Source of the DNA: Wuchereria bancrofti
Lineage: Eukaryota; Nematoda; Chromadorea; Rhabditida; Onchocercidae
Length of the DNA: 64,000 nucleotides
Assembly: GCA_005281725.1 (NCBI GenBank)
Contig: SSBO01000001.1
Coordinates: 7,300,399 to 7,364,398, forward strand
Direction: 5' to 3'
Every line of letters starts with the position of its first letter. Position 1 is the first letter of the stretch. Made by a program: the position numbers and the translations under genes. The notes under the pieces are model-generated. The model saw only the letters and a program-made list of their open reading frames with translations. It did not search any database and was not told where the DNA came from. Positions 39,573 to 50,780 of the stretch are shown here, in pieces.

Positions 39573-40251
39573 TAATGGCATCACATTGTTTGAATATTGG
39601 TCCCAAATTGAATTGTTGACAACTGTCTTATTTATAGGAGTTTCCTCAATATGTTCTTTCTGCTGAAAATTTCCACTATATATGTTTTCTCACTAATAAA
39701 TTTTTAAGATTTCATAAAGCATAAAGTCTTTAACTTTGAGATTAGAAAAACGTTTACTTGCTTTCAAAGTGTTTATAGATGAGGAGTGAAGCTATTTGAT
39801 GAATTGTCTTTGGCCGAATGAATGATAGTTGTCAAATTACTGTTTTGATTTTGTAAAAATCACCTGTAACCATCGATGTTGTAAACTTTAGTTTGTTGAG
39901 TAAATTAGGTTTTTTTCTTGGTTTCTAGCTTATTTGCTTGCCTACTTTGGCGATATTTGTATTTTTTGGTTCTCGGAGACTTCGGCTTTCTTAAATCGGA
40001 TAATCTCTCTTTGAATGGCATTTTCATAGTCATTCAATTTCGAGCTTTTACCATTATGATGACACATGACATGATGTCATGACGTATCCGTGGATATGAT
40101 TCCGTTGTCTGCCATTCCTAAAACATGCGAGAAAATTGAGATCTGTTTTGAATGAGCTGTATTACAGTCATTTCAGGAATTTGCCATTATTTCTATTGCT
40201 GTAATATTTTAATTTATCCTGAGAACAGTTCGTTTTTAATTGGCGTTGGAA
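39573..40251. other. AsnRS-POP5 intergenic region
   Basis: 680 bp containing the AsnRS poly(A) signal (39695-39700), a near-perfect palindrome CATGACATGATGTCATG at 40065-40081 beside a TGACGTA, and a TTTCAG (AG 40175-40176) 76 bp before the POP5 ATG that could accept a spliced leader. Confidence 0.6.
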
Positions 40252-41891
40252 ATGGTGAAGCTTAAAAATAGGTAACATTCCTTTATTGCGTAAGGTGGTG
40301 ACGACTTGTAGTGTTTTTCAAGAAAGCACAAGTGAACGACTCTGATATTCTACAAATTCGACGTTCTGGTTTTTCGTTTATTATAATTTCTTCTTCCCTT
40401 TAGTGTTGACAGTAATACCATCCAGAATTTTTAGTTCCAGAATCATTTTACTATATAACTGTGGATTTTCACTGGTTTTTTCTTTATCTCATACTTAGTC
40501 TCAAAACATGTTTAATTCCACATATTTCCATTGGATGGTAAATAGGTTAGAATAGTGATTTGGATATGAAAAATATGATTTCAGAAAATTACAGAACCAG
40601 ATAATTGAAATTTTTTTAAGATATGTTTTGATGGATATATTATTTGATGAAAAAGGTGGTGTCGTAACAGAATCAGCTATTTATGTAGCACTCAGTAAAC
40701 AGATCGGAATTCTTTTTGGTGATTATGGAATGGCAGCAGCAAAACTTTCACTAAGTGTTAAGGTATATTTAGCGTTTTTTTTTTTTTTTCCAAAAAATAT
40801 GATTTCATATCGAAATTATTCTTTAATATATACCAAAAATATATTAAAATGTTTCAATATATGGGTCGCATAGTTAAGTTTTAACATTATGTTGAATGCA
40901 TTTTGAAGTAAGGCGAGATATTTGGATCTTTCAGATGAAGGAGCATTTTTCATCTTTCCCTACAGGTAATGGAAGATTTGCACGATTGAGTGGGGAAGAA
41001 TAGGCAGTTTGGTTAAAGTATCAGTTTATAATCCTTTATCACAACTGTACAGGTTTTCGATGCTGGAACGGCAACAACTATAATCAGGATTTCGAAGGAA
41101 TTTGCACAACGACTCCTCAGTGCGATACCATTCGTATGTACGATTGATAGTATACCGGTTGCATTACAAGTGCTCTTTGTTGGTTAGAATATTTATATAC
41201 ACAAAACGAAAATATGAAATTGAAGTCATAGGAAAAAATGGAAAAGAATTATTTGAAAATTATGTTGATAGTATGGTATTTAAAAGAGAGTTTCTGATTG
41301 TTGTCGACGAAACTATGCTAATATTAATAATAATAATAACAATACAATAATGACAATAGTGATAATATTTAACAATAATAATAATTATTATAACAATAAT
41401 GATAGCAACTATTATTATCAATTATTATTATTGTTGTTATTATTAGTATTAGTAATAAGTAATTAGAAATTAGTGGTAATTAGTAATAATTAATAGTAAT
41501 GTAAGAGCAGAATCATCTGCTCATCACTGCTTTGCTTAAATGATTTATTCTTTTGAGGTTCTTCTGTACGATCCTGCCAGAGAGCACTGTTGAAGATAAA
41601 TCGAAGAAGACTGTATTCCAATTACGTAACTGCAAAAACCTACGGTGAGAAATTTTTTTTTTTTTTCTAGAGCATATTAAAATATAGGATCTAAGACCTG
41701 TCATACAGTTTAAGGTCATACTTTATGCTCGTTTTAAATATCGAAAACGTATGTTTTGTTATTTTCGGAGATGTATCAATGAGAAAGGAGTCGGTAAAAT
41801 TTTTGAATGTTTAGGAGAAAAGAAAGATGTAATGGAAGCTATACGAAGCGTAACGGGAAATGTGAAATTTGAAAATACCTTAAATGATTAA
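40252..41891 (+). CDS. popl-5: Ribonuclease P/MRP protein subunit POP5
   Basis: POP5 belongs to the Rpp14/Pop5 family and is a protein subunit of RNase P and RNase MRP, which process tRNA 5' ends and pre-rRNA in the nucleus. Five exons close in phase to 151 residues (human POP5 163): 40252-40271, 40621-40762, 41053-41182, 41558-41644 and 41815-41891. Matches in order are MVKLKNRYVLMDILF, IGILFGDYGMAAAKLSLSVK, IIRISKEFAQRLLSAIPFV, LFVGSSVRSCQRALLKINRR and EKKDVMEAIRSVT. These track human POP5 to the C terminus, including the RSCQ...NRR segment and the EREAIQKSV-like tail. Exon 1 codes for only six full codons. The exon 4 acceptor is TTTTGAG, with G at the usual C position. Intron 3 contains an AAT/ATT inverted microsatellite. 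A shorter product stopping at 41187 would result if intron 3 were retained. Confidence 0.88.
41318..41500. repeat. AAT microsatellite followed by ATT microsatellite (self-complementary), in POP5 intron 3
   Basis: AATAAT/AACAAT units to about 41400 are followed by ATTATT/GTTATT units to about 41455, so the two halves can pair. TAGTAATTAG-type repeats continue to about 41500. Confidence 0.8.
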
Positions 41892-44002
41892 TTTTTGGTT
41901 TTCCGTGTTTGTATAACGTCATTGTCTAATTTTGTTTCCTAAATCCGATGGTTAGCGCATCTTTTAATGAATGCAATTTAGCATTGCGTCTTTTAGCGAA
42001 TTATTGAAGTTTCCCTTTCATTCTATACCAGTGTTGTGCATTTTTGTGCACTATTCCTAATGAAAATAATCAAGAGAAAATGAATAGTCCTTTTTTTTTT
42101 CATTTTCTCTTTTTATTTCATTGCTGTTAAACTAGTTTTTGCTCTGTTTATCACTATCATATAGTTGTCTAGAATTTCTGCGAATGCTTGTTCTGTCATT
42201 TCCACTTAAATTTCCTTTCTTTTTCTTACAAATTGAGAATGAAGATAGTTACTGTTTAACGGAACATTAATTATGGCGGTTGAATCAATTTCACATATTG
42301 TTCTCTTGTTAAGAAGTTAGGAAGAAGAAAAGAAGTGAAACATTAAATCATTCCATAGAATTCATCTTCTGATTGAACTACCTGGCTGAGTCCATTCAGT
42401 CTCCCTTATGTAACAGCTTTTTCAAACTTTGTACATAATGGTTTTGTTGAGAATTGCTGATATATGATAAATATTGTTTGCAGGGTAATTTTTGAACTCT
42501 TTCCGAAAGTAATCTTCGATCTATGCTTAAAGAATGATCTACATAGAGAAGAGATGCAGATTTTAAATAAATTTTTTAATTTGCAGTGCATGTTTTGTGG
42601 TGAAGCAAATGAACTGTATGTACATTTGCCCGTTAATTTTTCGAACAATTTTTTAGGAAAGATGCATCTCATTTAATTCCACATTTCAAAATTCAGATGT
42701 GCTAAAAAGAGAATTTTGCAGTTTCAATGTTTTCCTTCTTTTTGTTTTAGCTTTAATTTCCATCGGTTATTTTATCTAAGACACTTATCCACCACTATTT
42801 ATTTTACGACATGTTGTCTTTTATGTATGTTTTTATCAGCCATTCAAGATTTTTCATTTTTGTCATTTTCCATAAATTTGTCACTATTTTAAAGATGTCT
42901 TGCTCTTTCGTCTATCCTTCCCCTTTCTATTTATTCCTTAAATGGAAATTTTTTTCCCTAGTTATATAAAACTTGTCCCTAACTTTCATTCCTCCAATTT
43001 TTGCCTCCAGAGCTGTTCTTCCTTTAAACTGTTTTTAAAAGCAAAAAGAAAAAGCAAAAAGAAAAACCTAAAATACATCAATTAAAAAAATTAATTCTGA
43101 AATTTGTTATTTTCCATAAATTATTCTTCTAATGTTTGTCAATTTATTTTTCATAAATTTTTTTTTTAATTTCTAGTTTTCTAACGTTTATGATATATAT
43201 ATATATATATATATATAAAAGCTTTATCAGTGCTTGTATTATCAGTATTATCAGTTATTCCATATCAGTCAATTATCTCTTGATACATCAGTGGAAATAT
43301 ATAGAGCGATTAAATATGTTAGGGATTATAAATGTTATCTTAATGTATCCTATTATCTTTACTGGATTCGTAAAGTCCTTCCAAACAATACATCATTTAT
43401 TAATAATTATTCCTTTCAAAAATTTTTGAAATATTAAAAATTAAAGCTTATTGAATTATTTATTACATTTCTTTCTTGATCCAGAAATTTTTTTTGCAAA
43501 TTATTAATTATTTGTTAGATAAAAATATTCGTTCATTTCCTCTGTGCTGATTTGTACTAGTTAATATAAGCTGCAAGATGACATACAGTGCAGATTTTTC
43601 TTATTAGCTTATCGATTTAATGATTTATTTGTTGTTTTAAAACAACCTTTATTATCTATGGAAAAATGACATATATCTGCAAGGTTGTGCAAGCTTATTA
43701 ATATAACTCGAGCTCTATTTCATCATTTTGCTTTTTCCTCTTGCTTATTTTATGCTACTCTTACATATTCAGTAGTTTTTTGTCGGGATAGTTTTATTAC
43801 CGACTCCAAGAATGGTTTTTTTTTCCTGTACTAAGTTATGTATTAACTATTCTTGATTGTTCCTCAATTTGTAAAAATTTGCAATCTTAGGTCCATATTT
43901 ACTGAAAAAGAAAATCAGCGATTTTCAGCTGATTTTTGGCTTATTTGTAGTTGTTGGTTAGATCTGGTTATATTTATCAGGAGTTATCCGTCGATAGCTG
44001 TT
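41892..44002. other. 2.1-kb POP5-ACBD5 intergenic region, no confirmed gene
   Basis: AT-rich sequence with an AT dinucleotide run at 43193-43217. One exon-like segment at 42484-42615 has a TTTGCAG acceptor, a GTATGT donor and a complex translation (IFELFPKVIFDLCLKND, then CMFCGEANEL), but I could not connect it to other exons. TTTATCAG at 43973-43980 sits 22 bp before the ACBD5-like start and suits trans-splicing. Confidence 0.6.
43193..43217. repeat. AT dinucleotide microsatellite
   Basis: Twenty-five bases of uninterrupted alternating A and T. Confidence 0.9.
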
Positions 44003-46920
44003 ATGCTTCCGGACTGTGTGGAAACAAGCAGTGAGTCTATACATGATGCTGCTTTTAAGGCTGCTGTTGACATAATACAAAGTATGCCGAAAAAAGGTTA
44101 TTATTTAATCCTAAACTTAATTCTAATATTATTTAAAACAGGACATTGCAGCAACTATTACTGTCGTTGTTATAAATTCGAAAAGCCTTTCAGATTTCTC
44201 TTGGCTAGATTTTTTTGAATTTTTATGTGATCTTACTTGCATTGAAATGAAAGTGATTTCGCAGTAGTAGTTTGTGACCAGATTTTCAGACTTGGTCAGT
44301 ATTTCGACAAGCCAGAAATTGCGATTTTATTCATTATTCAAGCAGGGAACAAATGGAAGATGTAACACTCCATGTCCACCAATTTGGCATGCTGTTGATC
44401 GAATGAAATGGTAGATTACGTTTTTCTTCTCAGTGTAAGAAGTCTAAATGTGATAAGCGAAAGCTTCAGTAGATTTTGATGATTTTGCAGTAATAATGTT
44501 AGGAATTTTTTTTAAAAAGAACTTTTTTCGAGGGAACTTAATATTAGTTGAAAAGGCACCTCATGTCAAAACTTTTCTTTCCTTAACCTTTGACTAATTT
44601 GTAGTTCTGAAGCAAAACAATAAGTAGAAGATATTGTTTGAATTTTTACTCCAATATGATAACTGTTCTTAAAAGGCGTGCTTGGGATGCTCTTGGATCA
44701 ATGGATTCGTTGGAAGCAAAAAAAACTTATGTCATCGAATTCAAGAATATTATCAATACTATGCAACAAAAGTATGATATAGCAGAATTGACAAAAGGAA
44801 GCGATGATCGAATGAAAGTGTTACTGAGAGAAAAACTTACCATCCTTGGATATGGTATTTTTTCATTCAAAACATTTGAAATGTCTGTAGAAATGGATTT
44901 TATTTACAGTTGGATAATCGAATAAAGTTCCATTTCTTAATTGTTAAATTGGAAATTGTTTCACTTTCTACTCAGATTGCTTCGTTCCTTACTGTATGCA
45001 ATACTTTAATATTGAACTAACCGTAAAATTGTTATATTAGAATATCACTTGCAGACAAATTATAGATATAGAGTTCATAATCTTATTTCTTTACTTATTT
45101 TCTTCAGATATAACTGGCTCAAAAATAGGAGAAGATTTGGATGATTCTGGGAAACAATCGTACACTATGGCTGAGGAAAACTACGAAATGAAGAAACACA
45201 GCGTGAGTTAAAAAATTTGAATCTGTCAACTATTTATAAAGAAGATGGGATAGTTAAGTTTGTTAGCTACAGTAGCAAAAAAAAAAATATCAAAAATCTT
45301 CCAATCTACTGATCATATAACTGAATATTTCAGATATTGTAAGATACCTCTGTTCTGTTCACCTGTACCTTATTTTTTTTCCTAAAATTTAATTAATATA
45401 GCTCTATAGAACTTGATTTGCATACTGATGAATATCTGACCTGACTGCTAGATAATACCTACTGTTGAGTAATGTAAAATGTAAGACTTCTAAATAATGT
45501 AAAAGTCAAAAAATTCGAATATGCGAATCGGAAACTCCTAGCATTATTTTAAATCAGGATGAGGACTAGCTATCATGACTAGCCCAATCGACTTGGATGA
45601 AGCAATTAGTTCATGATCAACATTAGAAGCTGGCTTTGTTTGTGATTGTCACTAGTATAGCTGTAGTCCTGAATAATTGGATAGTGTCGATGACTTTGGA
45701 GTGTTATGGAAAACATAAGAATCTTTTATTTATAACTTTCTTTTATTTATAATTTATTTATAAAATCTTTCTTTTATTTATAACTTATTACAAAGTATGA
45801 TAAGTCATAATTTAATTTATTCGTCGGTACTTATTAAGTGAACTATTTGCAGAGTAATAATGGAACTAATGAACTATGGGATCAGTGTTCAGAATCGAGC
45901 ACCTCTACTGGAGAATATGTCGATGCAGTTTGCTGTAATCATGTAAATTTTTTTCATTTCCTGAGCTATTTCCAAAATAATTAAGTTACCTTAAGGAATA
46001 TCATTGATATTAATAGCTATTTTAATGTGAAAACTAAACGTGAAGTGCTAATGTTATTGTAGCAGAATATACTATAGATATTAATTTTCAATAAGTTTGT
46101 TATCTCTAGGAGCCATGTGCCTGCTGCCAGGAACAACTATCGAATCAAAGGTAAATATCGAATCAGTTTCAAATTTCAAATTTTTTTCTTTTTTTTTAGA
46201 TTGTCGTTAGGAATACATTGCATTTTGCATATGTTTTAGATTTAGGGAAAAAGAATGTGATAGATATTATAACGTAGTAGCGTCAACTTCGATAGATATT
46301 GCAACGTAGCAGCATCAAATTACTGAAGTAGTTTAGTTGTGAACCTGAGAAAAAAATTTAGTTCATCACATCTTTTTGGTATTCTGATTAATGGCAATAT
46401 CTGATAAAATTTAAAATTTAACTTGTAGATTATTGCGTTCCACTGTTTGGTGTTTAGTTATTCAAATTCCTGTTGTAAAAACACCACGTCAAGTGATATT
46501 CCTTTACAGGCGGCTACCATAATATGTACTTTTGTCATCATAGTGTTGTATTTGTTATACTTTTTTTCTTAAAAGAAAACTACTTCCGAACTATTAGGTT
46601 ATTATTAGAATGGAGTTGGAAGAAATCTAAGAGGGAGAACGGTTATTCTACGGCAAGATTGTATACATATTGAGTTAATTTGCAGGATGGATCACATGAA
46701 TGGTTATCACTTTTTCTATTCTACTTCCAGTTTAGAAAACTTGAAAGTATTCATGGAACGACATCTGAAGATATTAATCAGTTTGCTGATGTATATGAGG
46801 CGTTTATTTGCTACAGTTTTGTCGAACTTTAAAGGATACATTAAAAATCGATGCAAACTCGCAGCTTTCATAACCATACTGCCATTTTTTGCTTATTTTA
46901 TTATGGCTTACCTGTGCTAG
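44003..46920 (+). CDS. Acyl-CoA-binding domain protein, ACBD5/ACBD4-like, tail-anchored
   Basis: ACBD5-type proteins bind acyl-CoA on the cytosolic face of peroxisomes and tether them to the ER. Seven exons close in phase to 284 residues: 44003-44096, 44290-44410, 44676-44854, 45108-45202, 45853-45942, 46110-46150 and 46686-46920. The ACB domain covers roughly residues 10-95: HDAAFKAAVDIIQSMPK, QKLRFYSLFKQGTNG, IWHAVDRMKWRAWDALGSM and EAKKTYVIEFKNIINTM. These match the family's FYSxxKQAT, KWxAW and AYVxxxKKI patterns. A Ser/Thr-rich acidic linker contains EYVDAVC (184-190), which resembles an FFAT VAP-binding motif, followed by a Cys-rich stretch (CCNHEPCACC). The C terminus is a hydrophobic segment after basic residues (NRCKLAAFITILPFFAYFIM), a tail anchor as in human ACBD5. 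The C. elegans counterpart is probably MAA-1 or a relative; I give no symbol because orthology is not established here. Confidence 0.87.
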
Positions 46921-47120
46921 AAATGATTTATATTTTGTTAACGCTTATCGTCATATTTCCTTGTTATGAATTATAATCATCAATCGCTAAGAAAGCCCAT
47001 TATTTATCTTTTTATGAAACAAATACTGTATATGGTGAAAAGTTTCCATGCTGCTGGAGAAAATCTATGTGGCTGAATATGAGAGACTTTTATATTTTAG
47101 AAAAAAATCCCGACCAGACA

Positions 47121-47130
47121 TAACCGGTTA
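47121..47130. promoter_or_regulatory. Possible Grainyhead/CP2-type site (AACCGGTT)
   Basis: TAACCGGTTA is a perfect palindrome containing AACCGGTT, the known Grainyhead-family consensus. The site assignment is by motif match only. Confidence 0.3.
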
Positions 47131-47621
47131 CTGCGAACTATGTATCCTTCGGGGAAAAATCGGGAATTATTGTAAAAAACTATGACCATTATTTGGCTTT
47201 TCTTTTTTATAACATATCGTACTTCCCAGTGTAATATAAATGATGAAAAAAAAACTCATAATTATGGTGTGCCAAAATGAATTATATGAGATTAACAATT
47301 TCAATAAATTGTTATCACACTGATTGTAGCAAATATTTGCATGATTAAACCATAACAATGATTAAATTTGAATTATTAAGTTAGTGATTATAACACGACC
47401 ATATATATAACCATATTTATTGTATAGAACAGAAATAATTTAGTCATTACAAGGTAATCGTGGTCAGTTGATTCTCTTTCATGGTAGTTATATTCACGAC
47501 AATCGCTATGTTCTATCCCTTTTCCATTTGATTACATCCAGTAGTTTAATTTTACCAACCATCCGGTGACCATTGCACGAAACGTCCCACCCCTGACCTG
47601 CGAGCCCATCTCCCTTAGGGA

Positions 47622-47638
47622 AACCGGTTGACCGGTTG
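47622..47638. promoter_or_regulatory. Possible tandem Grainyhead/CP2-type sites
   Basis: AACCGGTTG is directly followed by ACCGGTTG. The 8-bp spacing puts two half-overlapping CCGG cores on adjacent turns. It lies 360 bp upstream of the NSL1-like gene. Motif match only. Confidence 0.35.
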
Positions 47639-47999
47639 AAAGCGGCGCTTATTTTGCATTGCTCTGTTTGATATCGATATGCAAAAGTGTCTTCCCGTCT
47701 TTTGAATGCAGTTCTGTTTTCAAAATCCTTCGTAATGCATCATGCGACTTGAGGTTACTAAGCTTTCGTGATATGTGTGATTTATTAATATGAATTCGAG
47801 GATGTTCCAAGCATAGGATTTAATAAGAAGTAATAAAATAAGTTTTTATGCATTTGCTCATTGCATGGTATGTTATATGTTGTGTCTTCATTTTGCACTT
47901 AGGTGATCAGTGTGATTCGTGTCATTTTCTTGCAGTTTAATCAATTTTTTCTCACTTTAATTGATACGTGGAACAATTTTTTACAAATCAGATGTTCTC

Positions 48000-49343
48000 A
48001 TGATGGCATCATCGTTAACGAGCACAGCTAATACGATGATGACTCTTCCAATTCGTAACGAATGTGCTAAAGGTAAATAAACTTTATAATTTTCATTATT
48101 TACGTGAAAATGTCCTTATGTTGTCATCTACAAATTAGCTGTTGTTTTATGATGAAGAGAAAAAATTGTGAAATTGTTGGATTTATCACTACAGGTATTC
48201 TTCTTTTGATGTAAAATCAGAAATGTTGAAGTAGTCGTATTTGTTATTATTTCTATTGATTAGATCATCTCATAAGACGATATTTTTTATTAAGGTCGAT
48301 ATTGTTTGTGATTATCAGAAGATAGCTTTCAGTGTTAAGCATCAGATTACTGAATCAATATTTGCAGATACAAATGTACAGTTATTATTAACGAAGATCG
48401 ATAATTTGGAACAAATGAAAGGGGAAGTTAGTGAAACGCTGCTGAATGTTATTGATAAACGGATAGCATATCCCAGGATGATTACTTCATATATTTCTGA
48501 AGCTGCAAATTTCAGAATGAAAAGAATGGTTAATTACTTCTATAAATTAGAATTGTCTTCTAATTAATTATTTTTATGGAAAAAAAAAGTTAGAGTAAAA
48601 CTACTTCAGAAATTACTGGGTACCTTTCGTTATATTGGGTTTCAAAATTCGATAAGAAAATAAATCTTCGGAATCTTATGATGAATTATGGAAACTTTCT
48701 TTTTATGTTTCTCGTCCAAGGCAATCGTATCAAAAACTTATTTTACAAGGAGCTTCATCATTTAAAGTAGCTTCAACAAATGCTGAAGCATAGATAACAT
48801 AGTACTGAGTGCTGATAACATAACAATGGTAGGGTGATAACCCAAGTTATCGCATGTATATACTAATTTATATGTTTTTCTGGGAATAATAGTTTATTGG
48901 AATATGAGTTATTTTAAGCAAAGGTGGTAGTGAATGATGAATCCACTGTATTTGAGTGAGCGAAAAAAATAAGCACTTAAATTAACAAATTATCATGGAG
49001 TTTACAAGAAATTTAACAAAATAAAACCAGGAAGAAGCAGAACTAGTTTGGCAAGCAGAATCTATGGGAAAAAAGGATGTCGAAAAGATGCTAGAGATGA
49101 TTAATAAAATGCAAGAAGTTGAGAAGGAAAACGATGCACTTCTACATCGTGTTGAAAAGGTTTGCTTTTTCAACTTTCTTTTCCTTTCTCTTTCTTTCTC
49201 TTACATTCTTATTTATTCAAGTTGATTTACTTAACGTGAATATTTTTCTCTTTTTTTTTTTTTTTTAGTTGAAAAGACGAAACAAAGAACTTGAGAAAAC
49301 AGTGAAAATGAACGATGAAATTATCAGGAGCGTGGTCTTTTAA
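48000..49343 (+). CDS. Coiled-coil protein resembling kinetochore MIS12-complex subunit NSL1/Mis14 (tentative)
   Basis: I read exon 48000-48072 (MMASSLTSTANTMMTLPIRN, then ECAK), a main exon ending at 48528, 49031-49159 and 49269-49343. The last two join in phase and encode a coiled coil (KMLEMINKMQEVEKENDALL, LKRRNKELEKTV) ending at TAA 49343. The main exon reads EQMKGEVSETLLNVIDKRIA, then YPRMITSYI. This resembles NSL1's DQF-x-EII-VDIATKRKQYPRKILECVI segment in spacing and in the KR-x-x-YP-x-x-I core. NSL1 works in the MIS12 complex that links centromeric chromatin to NDC80. The join between exon 1 (ends phase 1) and the main exon (opens at about 48235) is unresolved. A 16-nt microexon at 48195-48210 entering at TTGATTAG (48265) would close the frame. 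The NSL1 assignment rests on one short block and is a hypothesis. Confidence 0.5.
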
Positions 49344-50780
49344 CGATTAATTGTATTTCTGAATTTTTGCTATTTTCGATATTCTATCAATTGTATCATT
49401 TCATTGATTTCTTTTAATTTATAGTGATGCTAATATTTATAATATCTAATTCTGACACGATAGTTACAAAGTAAACGATTAGAAATATTTGGATTTGTTG
49501 ACAAAAAGAATATAGTAATATCAGAAACAACTGTTTGATACTTAATCGGATTCAGATATTATGGATATGAAACTGTAAATTGCGTTTTATTCAGTGCATA
49601 CAATTGCTTATAATCGATGTATTATGTTCTAGTTATTGATTTTTTTTTCTTTCTTTTTGAATTTCCTTACTGGCCCTTATATGCAAAATTATTATATATT
49701 GCTTTATTTGAATGTATCCTTTCATTATTAACTCTTGAAATTCGTCAACGCAACAAGCAACTCTATGGTAAATGTGTTATATTTATAAGTAAATAATTTC
49801 TAAGAAATTATTATAAAAAAAAAGCATTAGCTATTAAAGATGCGAATATTTTAGTGGTGAAATTCCTTTTTTCTTTTTTTTTTTTGAACCAGTAAATGGG
49901 TAGTCAAAGGGAAATGTTATATTTGATTATTATTTGATCTCAGTCGTTCTTTTGTAATTATTTGAAAAAAAATGGAACGAAATGTATGACGAATAAACAG
50001 TTATCACTAAACATTGTATGGCTAAAAGTATAACATAAATGAAAATCGAAATCGGAATTCCGTGTGAAGATTTCATTTCAGGTACGTTTCCTTATATTCA
50101 GATTTGCCGCCACGATTTTTCCCTGTTTCAGGGTGTTATGACAATCAATTACTGATCTTCGGTTTATATTTACTACCACTCGGTTAACCCAGTATTTACA
50201 CATATTAGATTCGAAATGCAGCTACAATGTGAGTATTAGTGTATTCAGTCAATTTAGTAAATCAAATTCAATGTGTTAATTGTAACAAGAAATGATTATG
50301 CTTGCTAAGAATGATTCGTATTACTTTTTAATGATTCATATTACTTTTTCAACAATATATAACACATATACAGCATGCGAAATGTCATGCTATTTTATAG
50401 CAGTTGTAATGGAATATTACATCTTTTAATATTACTGTCTACTCTTTTTTTCTTTGATAATTATACAGTCTTTTTCAAATAGTTTTGCAAGGGATACAAA
50501 AGTTAGCATAGTAATTTGTTGTTTTATTTTTCTTCATTTCTACTTTTTTCCCTTTAATTCTTTTCTTACGGATTATTGCATGCTTGCGATGGACTCATAA
50601 GTAGTTTTGTTCATGCATCGAATTGTAATAATTAATTTTGTTTGTATATATTATTTTTGTCTATTTCTTTGTGTACACAGATTATCGTTAGGTACATCTG
50701 TAGTAATGTTTTTAACGTCACATACATTTGTGAGTGCTTTTTTCAGGTACGTATAAAATCTAGCGAAATTATCAGTTACG
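49344..50780. other. NSL1-like to V-ATPase D intergenic region
   Basis: AT-rich sequence with no recognised gene. TTTTTTCAG (AG 50745-50746) precedes the V-ATPase D ATG by 34 bp and suits spliced-leader addition. Confidence 0.65.

Larger units (their letters stand above)
46921..47999. other. ACBD5-NSL1 intergenic region with a local GC-rich patch
   Basis: A relatively GC-rich patch at about 47560-47670 stands out from AT-rich surroundings and holds tandem ACCGGTTG (47623-47638). A perfect TAACCGGTTA palindrome lies at 47121-47130. TTTTCTTGCAG (AG 47934-47935) precedes the next gene's ATG by 65 bp. No gene recognised. Confidence 0.6.

Noticed and set aside
41671..41687. Alternative last POP5 exon AG-CATATTAAAATATAG after CTAG at 41670
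   Set aside because: The intron would be only 26 bp, too short. The acceptor at 41814 gives a tail (EKKDVMEAIRSVT) matching the POP5 C terminus.
47560..47670. tRNA or rRNA gene in the GC-rich patch
   Set aside because: No cloverleaf, A/B boxes or rRNA-like segments could be made out on either strand.
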